Assembly (NCBI GenBank): GCA_013400115.1
Contig: VXBP01005607.1
Span: forward strand, 295,839 to 359,838
From: Rhinopomastus cyanomelas
Taxonomy: Eukaryota; Chordata; Aves; Bucerotiformes; Rhinopomastidae
Reading direction: 5' to 3'
Length of the DNA: 64,000 bases
In this document: positions 33,856 through 44,778 of the stretch, one piece after another
Numbering within the stretch: position 1 is the stretch's first letter
How the letters are laid out: each line of letters starts with the position of its first letter
Program-made: the position numbers and the translations under genes
Notes under the pieces: model-generated
Told to the model about the DNA's origin: nothing
The model's database searches: none
Seen by the model: the letters and a program-made list of their open reading frames with translations, nothing else

Positions 33856-34250
33856 AAACTCCGGCTTTGCAGCGTAGCTTAAAAACCCACCGACCCCGAG
33901 TAGCCCATCTGTGGGGCAGAGCCAGTGCAGCCCTCCCGTAACCATGCAAACTTGTGAGTAACAGCTAAGGTCCCCTACTGGGAGCCGTGACGAGCGGCCA
34001 TTGGGTTATCTATCTCCTCGCCTACCTAACACCATCCCAGAACACCTCCACAGACACCCCACCTCGCTGTGTATGTAGCTGTTTATGCCCCTACTTAGTG
34101 GAATTTGTAAGTACAGAGGAGGGACTAAGCCTCAGCAAAAAACGAGCTCAGCTTCACGATGCTCTTCAGCTGCAGAAAACAGCCTCCGGTTTCTCTCGAT
34201 AACCAGGACAGGATTAAAAATGTAATAAACAGATGTTTCTCCTGGCAGGT
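33856..34250 (+). other. TAX1BP1: TAX1BP1 3'UTR (inferred end)
   Basis: Begins after TAA. The first canonical AATAAA is at 34224-34229, so cleavage near 34245 is inferred, with a T/G-rich stretch (CGTGTAGTTTTTCTTTG) just after. An ATTAAA at 34723-34728 could serve a longer form. Confidence 0.7.
34224..34229 (+). terminator. TAX1BP1: TAX1BP1 poly(A) signal AATAAA
   Basis: Exact AATAAA 369 bp after the stop codon, followed within 30-40 bp by a T/G-rich element. Best candidate for the transcript end. Confidence 0.7.
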
Positions 34251-35210
34251 TCGTGTAGTTTTTCTTTGAGTAACAGTTGAATCAGAAAGTCCCGTTACTC
34301 ACCCCACGGAAATAGTTTTTTAGTTCATTTCTGACCTGCTGGCACACCCAGGCTGAGGTGACATGGCTAGCAAATGGCGAGGGATGGTGAGCGCTTGAGT
34401 TTTGCTTAGGGAGCGTCTGCGCCGAGGGGCAGCGCGCTCCGCCCTAAGGCACCGGCTTGGTGTTGGAAGGACGGGCCGTGCTCCGACGCCTAAAAGAACT
34501 TGCGTGAAAGGACTCGCGGCCGCGCTCGGCAGGAAGCGCTGTTTGTTTTCACAGCAGCCGTCGTTTTCCTTTTAGCTGAGGGGCTTCGACAGAGTTCCGC
34601 GTTTTAACTTCACGTCTGTCTTTCCAGTAAGTAAAACCCCGAGTGTGTTTCTCAGCATTTTCTATTTACCTTGACCGTATGAAGTCACTTTGCTCTCCCT
34701 TGTTGTACAGTAGTCTTGTAACATTAAAGGCAAAACTACCCGTGGAGTCGGTGGTCCTGTTGTCCTGCTGCTCATTTCGAGTAGAGTTCAGCCTTTACAA
34801 ACTTCTTGGTGTTTCAGGTCTTGTGTGTCCAGTGGGAGTAGAGGGGTGACTGGCCCCCCTGTACTTGGCACTGCTGGGTGAGTTTTGGGCACCTCAGTAC
34901 AAGGGAGACATCGAGGTGCTGGAGCAAGGGCAGCAAAGCTGGTGAAAACCCACCCGGCCGTGTTCCTGCGCGGCTTGGCCTCGGTGATCCTGCTGTGCCA
35001 GAGGGGCTGGATCTTTCGAGGTCCCTTCCAGTCCCTGATGTCCTGTGATCCCGTGTCACCTCCTGCCCTAACGCGTCAGTGCTCAAGTTGCCTTAGGTGC
35101 TGGGCACCATCCAACCCCCTACGGAACAAACACGTTCAAGGGCACAAACAAAACCCCGTGCAGAGGCCAAGGAGGGAGCTCTGCTCAGGTCAGTAACGAG
35201 CAAGGACCAG
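34251..35210. other. Intergenic region between convergent TAX1BP1 and JAZF1
   Basis: About 1 kb separating the two inferred transcript ends. It contains a CpG-rich patch (about 34390-34560, including a GCGGCCGC site) and a CR1 fragment (34850-35056). No gene seen. Confidence 0.75.
34850..35056 (+). mobile_element. CR1 LINE 3' fragment, rearranged
   Basis: Sense piece starting in the CCCCTGTACTTGGCACTG block, then jumping to the AAAACCCACCCGG block and a tail ending GTCCTGTGATCCCGTG. Internally deleted. Confidence 0.85.
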
Positions 35211-37387
35211 CTGTCTCGGGTCAGAGGCAGTTTATTTTAAATGTGATTTGATTTACATTTATAAGCAGCTTTCTTGACAGCTATTCTTTAAGTCGCCCTC
35301 AGTTCTAAAACAAACCTCTGTCGCTTTCAAACTTAAAGTACTTTGTCCCCAACGAAACATATGAAAATATAATTTAAAGCAACACTTTTCACAGACACAG
35401 TACAGTACATTCACTATACACAGTATAACAAAATAGTCCCGTCTTTACCTGGTTAATACTGTCACGATGAAAAGAAGGTCAATAGAAACTGGAATTCCGC
35501 TTGTATAGTCGGAAGGAATTTACATGCAACAATGATCTTTTACGACTGTTTAGCTGTCGAGCGAGCTTACCCAGCCTGGAGTTTCTTGCACGAGGAGCAG
35601 AGCCAAAACGGACTCGTTGGGCAGATCTGTTGGCAGAACTGCAGAAGGTGGGATGCGGCCACCTGGGGCCCAGCGAGTCCCAGTAAGTCTCACGTCTGGA
35701 TCATCCTTTGAGCTCGGCCGGCAGCGCCGCGCAGGGCAGGCGCTGCCGCCCGTCTGGGCTTTGAACAACTGAGGTTTCATTCGAAAGGCGCATTCACGAG
35801 GCTAATTCCTAAGTGTTTTAATGAGAACTTGACTCTGCTGGAGAACAGGTAATTGTCGGCCCCACAAAGTTTTCCTTTAAAGCTTTGGGGGGGCCAGGCG
35901 AGGGGAAAGAAAAAAGGGGGAAGCTCATTCCTCCTTGGAGTTTTGTTTTGCACTTAACAGGAACTAAGCAAAGGCAAGGACCGTGTTTAACACGGCGGCG
36001 AGTTCCTCCCCAACACTCACCATCTAGGACGTGGGCTGGGGCAGGACACGGGGGCTGGGCCACCTCTGCTCCCGGCCGGCTGAACTCCAAGAACAGCCCC
36101 TGTGAGAGAGGAAGGCTCAAGGCAGGATGGCGAGCAACGCGCGTTCAGGCGTGGTCCAGACACGAAGCGCTCTCTCGTCGGCTTTTGTTTTAAGTCAGTC
36201 CCTGACCACCTGCTGCAAGAAGCACTTAATCTTCAATAAGGCTCAATGTTTCAGCAAAATTAATCAGAAAGCTAAACAGACAGATCCACACGAACGCAGC
36301 GACCTACCATGGGAAGCAACAAAACGCACAAAGCAAAGGTGAAGAGAACACGGTGAACACGAGGGAGAGGATCTCCCTCAGCACAAGGAATGGAACCTCC
36401 TTAAACCACGCGCAGACCTCTCGGGTTTCTATTTGCAGCCACAGGCACGGGCTCGCGCAGTAGCTGCAAGAATTGGCAACACATAAAACATTAAATCTGT
36501 TGGCAATAGAGAACTACAAAGTGCTTTAAAACTTCATCCGAGATGAAGATCATTGTTTCTCACACACACATAAATTTGCACTTAAGTATTTCCAAGTGTC
36601 TTTTCTAACAGCTCGGGGGGTACACAGCTAGTCGGGCTGGGATCTTGGTCCTCGAAAGGTTCGATGGGCACGAACGGAACGTCTGGTACCAAAAGAGGAG
36701 GTGACTTCTAGCGCTAAAGTGATTGTTTCCTAGGTCGGAGGGCAGGGCCTGGGAGGAGGAGGAGGAGAAGAAAAGGGGCGCGAGAGGATACAAAATACAG
36801 CAAGCACGCCGTCGCACGTTACGTTATTTAAGTATGAAAATATTTTTAGCATATTATGTTAAACATTCTTTCTTATTTATATTTCCCTTACCTACAAGAC
36901 TCGCTACTCCACTGCTAACTCCGATATGTAAGGCATGTCAACTAGAGGCTGCTGAGGATGGGGTGGCTTGGTTCTGCACACGCACGCACACCGACCGACA
37001 AATGCACCCAGGATCTCCGTCACATTCCCGTCTCCGAGGGGCGTCGGCGCCGCCGTCTCCGCCACCTCTCTCGCTCTTACAGACGCAGAGCGCGCACCCC
37101 CACCCCCGCTGCTGCTTCTGTGTTGGGAGGAAAATGTTCTGAAGAGCCTATAGCTTGGCTAGCACCTTATCTCAGAGTCATGACGATGGGGGATGACGAT
37201 TACATGTGCAAATGTACAAAATCATTACCTCTACAAAGATACGTCATTCCAAAATTACAGAAAATCTTAAAGCATGCACTGGACTTTTTTAAAGGGTTGC
37301 TGGCTGCTTCCCCTGAAAAAAAGGTGGCTGTTCTCAAAAATCAGCAACTGCTGGTGAGGGTTTCTTGGCACGGTCGTGACCAGCATG
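35211..37387 (-). other. JAZF1: JAZF1 3'UTR (inferred extent)
   Basis: About 2.2 kb between the JAZF1 stop codon and a reverse-strand AATAAA at 35231-35236. It is free of CR1 although both flanks carry copies, which fits selection on a transcribed UTR. AT-rich blocks at 35340-35420 and 36820-36900 look unique. End point inferred from the signal only. Confidence 0.7.
35231..35236 (-). terminator. JAZF1: JAZF1 poly(A) signal AATAAA
   Basis: TTTATT on the + strand, hence AATAAA in the JAZF1 transcript, about 2.15 kb after the stop codon. Human JAZF1 also has a long 3'UTR of roughly 2 kb as I remember it. Confidence 0.65.
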
Positions 37388-37564
37388 TTATTGCTGCATC
37401 TTCCTGATAATCTCGGCAGACACGGGGGGGTGGAAGTTGATTGTGTGGTGCCGCAGGCCCTGAGCTGTCTTGTAACTCTTCCCGCAGCGACACTTGAAGG
37501 GTTTGCGCACGCGGATCTGCGTCCGGTGGCCGTTCTTGGCGTGGTACTTGATGCCGTTCACATT
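37388..37564 (-). CDS. JAZF1: JAZF1 last coding exon
   Basis: Encodes residues 186-243 and TAA (37390-37388). Starts NVNGIKYHAKNGHRTQIRVR, which supplies His193 and His198 of the second zinc finger, and continues KPFKCRCGKSYKTAQGLRHH with the third finger (Cys210, Cys212, His225, His230). Identical to mammalian JAZF1 over all 58 residues as far as I can tell. Acceptor CAG at 37567-37565; phase 0. The open frame upstream of the acceptor is intron and CR1, not coding. Confidence 0.98.
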   Translation of the reverse strand, partial: NVNGIKYHAKNGHRTQIRVRKPFKCRCGKSYKTAQGLRHHTINFHPPVSAEIIRKMQQ

Positions 37565-37626
37565 CTGCCGGGGAGAGAGCGGGCAGTTAGCGGTCGAGCG
37601 TCTGACAAACCAAAACCGTAACAGTC

Positions 37627-37793
37627 GTGGAATCATTAGGAATTGGAAGGGCCCTGGAAAGATCATCTAGTCCAATCCGAGTCACACACGAACACATCCA
37701 GGCAGGTTTTACACGTCTCCAGAGGAGGAGACTCCACAACCTCCCGGGGCAGCCCCTTCCAGTGCTCTGTCACCCTCACCGTGAAGAATGTGG
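37627..37793 (-). mobile_element. CR1 LINE 3' fragment
   Basis: On the reverse strand, in sense with JAZF1. Its tail end is only 62 bp upstream (in transcript sense) of the last-exon acceptor. Confidence 0.9.
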
Positions 37794-37880
37794 TGGGCAC
37801 AGTCACACAAGGACCTCTGCCAGGTGTTAACGACTGCCTTGTGCTTTCAAGATACAGGGTGGGATGTGTATGGAGGGTAA

Positions 37881-38455
37881 CAGGCGCCCAGGTGGCACAG
37901 AAGGCCAATGGCATCCTGGCTTGTATCAGCAATAGTGTGGCCAGCAGGTCTAGGGATGTAATTCTCCCCCTGTACTGGGCACTGGGGAGGCCTCACCTCG
38001 AGTACTGGGGGCCCCTCACTTCAAAAAAGAGATTGAGGGGCTGGAGCAGGTCCAGAGGCGCAACAAGGCTGAGAAGGGACTGGAGAGAAAGGCTGATGAG
38101 GAGAGGCTGAGGGAGCTGGGGGTGTTTAGCCTGGAGAAGAGGAGACTTGGGGTGACCTCACTCTCCACAACTACCTGAAGGGAGGCTGTAGTCAGGCGGG
38201 GGGTCAGGCTCTGCTCCCAGGCAACCAGCACCAGGATGAGAGGGCAGGGCCTGAAGCTGCACCAGGGGAGGGTTAGGTTGGATGTCAGGAAGCCCTTCCT
38301 CACAGACAGGGTGATCAGAGCCTGGAATGGGCTGCCCAGGGCAGTGGTGGAGTCCCCATCCCTGGAGCGGTTTAAGGACAGACCGGCTGTGGCCCTTGGT
38401 GCCCTGGGCTGGCTGATGTTAGGCCGGAGGCCTCTTCCAGCCTCAATGATTCTGT
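37881..38455 (+). mobile_element. CR1 LINE fragment, long, distinct subfamily
   Basis: About 575 bp, antisense to JAZF1. Encodes degenerate ORF2 (VAQKANGILACISNSVASRS, then RDVILPLYWALGRPHLEY) and the C-terminal block, ending CCTCAATGATTCTGT. Same subfamily as 40811-41206. Confidence 0.92.
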
Positions 38456-38968
38456 AGGACATTCACCTACCTGGGTAGCTGTCGTGTGTTAAGGCTCAGC
38501 GTACAGGCACTGCACAAAGCACTGTTTAACAGGCTCACACATGGATGTTCTTTGCTCCTGACATTCTTCTCCTAGAGCACTGACAAATGTTATTCAGAGG
38601 TTCATTTCCAGGCAAACAAAGAATTGGCACGAGAGCTCCAGTCACACTTCTTCAAAACGCTGCGGCTGCCCCTGTGGTGTGTTTGTTCTGGTGTCTGTCA
38701 TTGTTTCTAGAGATGTCTTTGGGCTCCAGCAAATCCTGATCGTTTACACATTGTCTCTGAAGAACTGACTGCAGGGAACACTCAGGGAGTTGCACAGGGC
38801 ACTGGGAGAACAATCTGGAGAAGCTGCTGTCTTCAGAGCAGGGATTGCTCAGGGCTGCTCTGCGGCTAAAACTGACCTCTGCTAGGTTGGAGAGGAGAGC
38901 AAAAGGCAGCAGCATCACAGCACACCTACCGCTCCACTGGCAGCGTCAGGAGACAGGCAGAACTTCAC

Positions 38969-39119
38969 ACAACCACAGAACATCGGGGACTGGAAGGGAC
39001 CTCAAAACATCATCCAGTCCAACCCCCAGCCACAGCAGGGTCACCCAGACCAAGTCACACAGGAACACATCCAGGCGGGTTTTAAACATCTCCAGAGAAG
39101 GAGACTCCACAGCCCCCTT
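38969..39119 (-). mobile_element. CR1 LINE 3' fragment
   Basis: Reverse-strand 3' end from the CATCGGGGACTGGAAGGG tail to the GGAGACTCCACAGCCCCC block. Confidence 0.9.
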
Positions 39120-39733
39120 GAACTTGGCTAGACTAATCAAGACTCTTCATAAACATGGATGACAATAACATCCCCGGCCTCCTTTTCACCTGTTTCTCAC
39201 AGAACTGGAAGAAGCTCTTGTGGCCTCAGCAGCGGCTGCGATGCTGCTTTGCGCAGGGTTATCTCTTCCCTGCACTGGCCAACAGAGCTGGGACTTTGTG
39301 GTAACTAAGTGCGTGCCCCAAACTTTCTGACAGCTCTGAGGCTCTGCTGTGTCCTCTCGAAAAGTTTGCAGGCACGTTTCATACTTAGTAACTAAAAAGC
39401 TAAAATCAATTAACAGCCTGGATGTTAATGAACCCACTAAATGAAGTGTCAGGGGTTTTCTCTTTGCCTGCTGTCACACAGGATAAAAAGTCCTCTTGGC
39501 TCTTTCAAGTAGGCAGCTCGCTTTTATCACTATGCAGTTCTGGGATGTGTAACCTCCAGCTGGGATCCCACAGCAGCTGACGGGGTGAGGGAGAAGGGAA
39601 AGTCTTCACTGAGCAGGGCTACAACTCCTGAAACTTCCAAAGAGTCTGTCAGAAAGCAAACCCTAGGAAAGCATCAGGTCAGCACCTTCACTACCACCAC
39701 CCTCCTGCCTGTGCTTCCCCTTCTCCTCCTCTA

Positions 39734-40015
39734 CAGAATCACAGAACATTAGGGATTGGAAGGGACCTCAAAAGATCATCTGGTCCAATCCCCCTGCCAC
39801 AGCACAAGACCAAGTCACACAAGAACAAATCCAGGTGGGTTTTAAACCTCTCCAGAGATGGAGACGCCACAACCTCCCTGGGCAGCCCCTTCCAGTGCTC
39901 CATCACCCTCACCATGAAGAAGTTCCGTCTCAAATTGATGTGGAACCTCCTCTGTTCCAGCTGACACCCACTGCCCCCTGTGCTATCACTAGATGACACT
40001 CAGAACAGCCTGGCT
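39734..40015 (-). mobile_element. CR1 LINE 3' fragment
   Basis: Reverse-strand copy of about 280 bp. ORF2 C-terminus reads RRFHINLRRNFFMVRVMEHW, and the tail is intact. Confidence 0.92.
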
Positions 40016-40810
40016 GGCAAGTCCCAGTAAGGACCTGCCCCTCTGAAGACAAGACACTCCAAGGTGACCTCCTAAACTCCTGCCACCGTGGTGAAACCAC
40101 AAAAACCTGGTTAGACCTTGCATTTTTGTCCAAAGGTCACTCAGGAGGCTTCCAAACCGGCCCCGAACGTTGGACGCACGGTTGCCCCCCGGCTCTCTGT
40201 CCCCCCCAGCAAGTAAACACTTTGCTGTGTGTCTGGGCTGCGCTTGCTGAGGTGGGGCAAAGCTCACTGCCAAGCTCATACATCACTTTTATGGCTCCAG
40301 GTACTTAGGTTGCTCATTGTTTACTCTCAAAAACAATTGAGGAAGAAGATGGCAGTACAGAAGGGCGCTGGAGAAACTTCAAGAGGAGGAAACAATCATT
40401 AACCCGGGGCTGGCTCGGGAGGAGATCAGACTGGGGCCCGCTGCACGGCAGCGCTCCCGAGGCCGGCCTAGCGCAGAAGGTGTGAGAGCTCAACAGCTGC
40501 TTCACACAGGGACACCCACAGCAAGGATGGTTAGGGAGGGTTGCAGGACACCTGCAAGCTTCAGCTTGCTCCTCCCTTTCCCTCTCACTTCAGTTCTCTC
40601 ACTCCTAAGCTCTGCTGAGGATCCCAGCTCAGCCTCCCCAAGGGTCTGATCACCCTCCGGGCCTAGGACGACCATCCCATTACCTGCCAGGAAGACAAAG
40701 CCCAGTGCCTTGACATTGTTGGAAGGTACCACATCTCCTCCTGCCCAGGGCAGTCCTGCAAACAGGCTGCACTCTGTGAGCACCAAAACCTGTGTGAAGG
40801 GACCACAGGG

Positions 40811-41206
40811 AAAGTCTGATGAGGAGAGGCTGAGGGAGCTGGGGGTGTTTAGCCTGGAGGAGACTCAGGGGGTCCTTATCACTCTCTATAACTACCTGAA
40901 GGGAAGTTGTAGACAGGTGGAGGTTGTGCTCTTCTTGCAGGCAACTAGTGACAGGACAAGAGGGCAGGGCCTGAAGCTGCCAGGGGAGGGTTAGTTTGGA
41001 TGTTAGGAAGCCCTTCCTCATGGAAAAGGTGATCAGACATTGGCGTGGACTGCCCAGGGCACTGGTGGAGTCCCCATCCCTCGAGGCATTTAAGAAAAGA
41101 CTGGACTTAGTGCCCTGGTCTAGGTGACTGTGGAGATCTCAGGTCATGGGCTGGGCTGGATGACCTTAGAGGTCCTTTTCCAGCCTCAATGATTCTGTGA
41201 TTCTGT
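40811..41206 (+). mobile_element. CR1 LINE 3' fragment, distinct subfamily
   Basis: Forward copy of the same subfamily as 37881-38455, ending in two octamers (GATTCTGTGATTCTGTC). Antisense to JAZF1. Confidence 0.9.
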
Positions 41207-41230
41207 CTATCATCTGTGGGGCTTTTTTTA

Positions 41231-41346
41231 ATCCAATGGTCCCCCTAACATCCAATGGTCCCCCTAACATCCAATGGTCCCCCTAACATCCAATGGTCCC
41301 CCTAACATCCAATGGTCCCCCTAACATCCAATGGTCCCCCTAACCT
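41231..41346. repeat. 19-bp tandem repeat, 6 copies
   Basis: Six near-perfect units of CATCCAATGGTCCCCCTAA, starting 25 bp after a CR1 3' end. CCAAT occurs in each unit. The very low divergence suggests recent expansion. Confidence 0.95.
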
Positions 41347-41793
41347 CTCTCTCAAACTTCATTTGCTCTTTGGAAGATGCCTCAAGAAGTTGATCTAGAC
41401 AACAGACACATTTTTAAAGTCCTTGTACCAAATCAAAAGACCACTAGTTGCCACCTGCACTTGAGCTCCTCCAAATGGCCTTTTGCCCAGCACATGAACT
41501 ACTCAAACCCACCTAAATCCAAAGAGACCTCCACAGAAACCAGGCTAAGATCTTTAGGTTCGTTTGAAACAGGTGGATGACCTAAAAATCAAATTTAAGG
41601 CACAAAACACAAATCATCTGAAGGAAAAAACTGCCCTAAATGGTAAACTATAAAATCCTAGTAATTTGTTAGTAACCACCATTAGAGAAGAAGGAAGCAA
41701 GCTTCAGCAATTGGCTCAGAGGCTTGTGTTCCAAGCATCTCAAAGTCTGTGTGCTCCAGATTCCTTTAGCTCTTTCTGACCACCGCAGCAGGA

Positions 41794-41876
41794 GAATCAC
41801 AGAACATTAGGGATTGGAAGGGACCTCGAAAGACCATCCAGTCCCATCCCCCTGCCAGAGCAGGACCCCCTAGATC
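41794..41876 (-). mobile_element. CR1 LINE tail fragment
   Basis: Reverse-strand tail only, AGAATCACAGAACATTAGGG to the CAGGACCCCCTAG block. Confidence 0.9.
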
Positions 41877-42289
41877 GTGTCACTAAAAATAAAAGGAGTA
41901 TCTTCCCACCCCAGAATCTTGGGCTCCTTAGGAAAACCTTTTCCACGCAATGTGTGGATGGATTGCATGGAAATCCAGGGGCTGCGTGTACGCACCATAA
42001 ACAGGCAGCTCTGCTGCTTAAAACAATCAGGTTCCCGAGGACCGACTGAATGTTTATGACTCCCTTCTCCTGCTCTGCCTGAGGGAAACCGCCAGGAGAT
42101 AGCAGCTGGGCGGGAGGCCAGCAGGCTCTTCTGATACTCATCTGGGCTTGTGTGTAAACATGTTTCTCAGCGCAGTTTCCATTGTCCACCCGGTCCCTGG
42201 GAGTATTTGTTGTTCTCATTCTTGCCGTGTTTACCTTTCGGTGCAGAGGACACATCTTTTATCCTCGCATATTGTTTGCAAGAGGCAGC

Positions 42290-42350
42290 CCCATCCCTAC
42301 TGGGCCCTTTAAGGAGACCCGAGCGCAAATAACAGGGCTAAAAATAACGG
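42290..42350. promoter_or_regulatory. Candidate MEF2-like site with CArG-like neighbour
   Basis: CTAAAAATAA at 42338-42347 fits the MEF2 consensus YTAWWWWTAR. CCCTTTAAGG at 42305-42314 is one mismatch from a CArG box. Both lie in unique sequence of JAZF1 intron 4, with a forkhead-type GTAAACA further upstream at 42154-42160. Motif matches only; no proof of function. Confidence 0.3.
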
Positions 42351-42611
42351 CCCTGCCTCGCAGACGCACGTCAGCGCGGGCCGGACAAAGGAGGGCTGTG
42401 TACACCCTCCTTCCCTTCGGGCTGCTCTCTGAAGGAATGCAGCCCTTCTCAGGCATGAGCGAGCCTGGCAATTACTGAATGTGCATGTCCGTGTTCCTGT
42501 TTGGGGCACCCTAATTGTTTTACAGCCCTGACTGTGATTATCCAGTATCCACCAGCAAATCCCAGCGCTTTGATCACCGGACTCCCTACCCAGACTCTGC
42601 AAATAATTCAT

Positions 42612-42805
42612 CAGAGGGAGGTGGTTAAACAGAGAGGAAAAAAAAGGCTGAAGAGGAAACAAGAAACACAGCTGACACGGAACTGAACGGAAGGAAACGC
42701 AGATAAAAATGTAAAAGGGAAGAAAACCGAGGCTGAAGAGCAAAAAAGGGGGGAAGCAGAGCCCGGAGAAAAGAGAGAAGAGAAAGAGAAATGAGGTGAG
42801 GCTGA
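42612..42805. repeat. Purine-rich low-complexity tract
   Basis: About 190 bp dominated by A and G on the + strand (for example AGAGAGGAAAAAAAAGG). Imperfect, not a clean microsatellite. It reads as pyrimidine-rich in the JAZF1 transcript. Confidence 0.75.
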
Positions 42806-43435
42806 GTTGAAGGAAACGTGCTTTCCTATCAGGCCCAAACAGAGGTGAGGAGCTCAGGAAAATGCAGCCCTTTTTGCTGGCTGCTGCTCTCTGTCAGCCT
42901 CCCTCAGGGTCGTTAAGTTGTTCCCCATCACGTTACCGGCGCACGAGATACCCCTCCGACAGCCCTCGTGTGCCCGAGACCGAGGCAGCGAGACAGCAGC
43001 AGCAGGCAGGCACAGCTTGCTGATGTGGGCAATAAAAGCGACAGGGCTGGCAGTCAAACAGAGAGCAGACAGGATATGGCAAATTACAGGGTTCTCCTTC
43101 CAGCCCTTGCCAATAAGCCCGTGCTTTCTGCAGCGCAGAGATGCCCTGTGGCCACACTGGCTCCTAACGAGCACCACAGCTTGTTTGCTTCCTGAGCTGG
43201 GGATTTAGTTTTATGCTGCATCCTCCTGCCGCAGACAACAAAGTAATAACCCGGAATAAGGCTGGAAGATCTGCAAAGTAACAACCTGGAAACATCTGGA
43301 ACCCTCCTTCCCTCTGCCCTGCACTGAGGAGGGTAGTTGTGACACAGCTCAGACAGACAGACCTGGAGGTCACTGAGAAACGAGCCCTCTGCCTCCTCAC
43401 TCATGTTTTCAGCACGAGTTGTCAGTACACAAATC

Positions 43436-43554
43436 TCACAGAATCACAGACCTCCAAAGATCATCCAGTCCAATCCCCCTGCCAGAGCAGGATCACCTAG
43501 ACCAAGTCGCACAGGAACAGATCCAGCCCGGTCTTAGACGTCTCCAGAGGAGAT
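43436..43554 (-). mobile_element. CR1 LINE 3' fragment
   Basis: Reverse-strand 3' end with a small deletion in the tail (octamers joined directly to GACCTCCAAAGATCATCC). Confidence 0.88.
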
Positions 43555-44367
43555 CAGTCTTGTGATTCACGGCCGTGGGAGCTGTTGCAGCCCAGAGCAG
43601 CTGCAGCATCACTGGGACAAGTCAGTGCCCACTGCACAGCTTATTCATTCCTGTCACAACCGCTTTATCTCAAAAGATACTGGTCTTCCTATGTTTCCCT
43701 GCCGTGCCTCTGTTCTCTTGTAAGCCTCTACTTTTCAGCTAATTAAAAAACCAGTATCCAACCAACCCAACCACTGCTGCCCTGTCTGGGATCGAGGCCA
43801 GTGGCTGGATTCTGCAGTACTTCACGCAAGGGATTTAGAGGAACTGGAAACTGACCCAAAGGTCACTGGCGATGGAAGGTCCCACAAAAGCGCATCTGCC
43901 GCTGCACTGGCTCACGTGAGGCAGCGCTCCCGTCCTCACAACACGACTCACACCGCTCAGCTCAAGGTTCAGAGTCACAGACGCTTCAGAAATTTCTCAA
44001 GGAGGACAGCAATTAGAAAGGGGGGGCCAGGATGAGTTTCCCAGCGTGTCACGCACGCAGGGGGACATGAGCCCTAGTTCCTCCTGAATTCTACGGCTGA
44101 TTTGCCAAAACAATTGAAAGCTACTCAACATGTGCAAAGCCACGAGTCACTACTCAGAACCTGCGTGACAGAGGGGGACGTAAGAGGCTGCATCCTTTGT
44201 AAAAGTGGTAGCTTGGCTGTGACTGAAAGGAAAGCAAAGTATGAACTCTGCTAAAAACAAACACGAGAAGTCTATCAAACCAGTCAGGCACAAACTGATC
44301 TAGAGGCTTGTTTCCCCCCCATCCTACTACACCAGCAGAAAGTAGAGAAGGTCCCGCTACTACTCAC

Positions 44368-44537
44368 CTTGTATCTTTTTTTACATCCAGGAACAGGACA
44401 GGCAAAAGGCTTCTCATCCCCTCCATTCATGCACATAGAACTAAGGATAGCTTCTGAGCTGATAGCACTTTCTGTAGTCCAGGACTCATCGCTGTCTGAT
44501 TCTTCATAGTCCACTTCCTCCTCATCGTATTCGCTAC
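44368..44537 (-). CDS. JAZF1: JAZF1 penultimate coding exon
   Basis: Completes Gly129 and encodes residues 130-185. An acidic, serine-rich stretch (SEYDEEEVDYEESDSDESWT) precedes KPFACPVPGCKKRYK, which carries Cys175 and Cys180 of the second C2H2 finger; its histidines are in the next exon. Acceptor CAG at 44540-44538, donor GTGAGT from 44367. One conservative change from human (Asp169 for Glu). 56 full codons, as in mammals. Confidence 0.98.
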
Positions 44538-44615
44538 CTGGAAAGCAGCAAGATACAACAGGAGTAAGTACGAGCGCAGCAAGTTCATTACATGAGTAGC
44601 AAGGACTTCAACCAG

Positions 44616-44778
44616 GACTCCCATCAGGGAGGGGGCTGAGTCGCCGTCCCTCGATGTGTTTAAAGATTGTTTGCATGAGGTGTTGAGGGATCTGGTTTAG
44701 GGCTGAACTTGTAAGGTAGGGTGGGGATGGTTGATGACCCCAGGGGTCTTTTCCAGCCAGAGTGATTGTGATTCTGTG
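44616..44778 (+). mobile_element. CR1 LINE 3' fragment, distinct subfamily
   Basis: Forward copy with tail TTGATGACCCCAGGGGTCTT and GATTGTGATTCTGTG. It starts about 78 bp from the JAZF1 penultimate exon, on its acceptor side. Confidence 0.88.

Larger units (their letters stand above)
1..34250 (+). other. TAX1BP1: TAX1BP1 gene, partial (5' end outside window)
   Basis: Span of the TAX1BP1 (T6BP, CALCOCO3) gene. The product is a cytosolic ubiquitin-binding autophagy receptor that links ubiquitinated cargo to ATG8 proteins and the ULK1/FIP200 machinery, and is an adaptor for A20 that restrains NF-kB and interferon signalling. Fifteen exons joined from the sequence give 695 codons plus TAA with consistent phases and strong similarity to the mammalian protein. 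The first coding exon (about residues 1-54) was not found in 1-4741, so the start codon lies to the left. Predicted full length is about 749 residues against 789 for human, mainly because one mammalian coiled-coil exon is missing. Exon numbers here treat the first coding exon as exon 2. The 3' end faces JAZF1, as in human. Confidence 0.96.
37565..44367 (-). other. JAZF1: JAZF1 intron 4
   Basis: 6.8 kb intron with seven CR1 fragments, a six-copy 19-bp tandem repeat (41231-41346), a purine-rich tract (42612-42805) and a GC-richer unique block (about 42000-42480) with A/T-rich transcription-factor-like motifs. No further exon seen. Confidence 0.88.

Noticed and set aside
37565..37666. Upstream extension of the last JAZF1 exon frame to a Met at 37666
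   Set aside because: The extra residues are intron and CR1. The acceptor CAG at 37565-37567 and identity with mammalian JAZF1 from NVNG onward fix the exon start.
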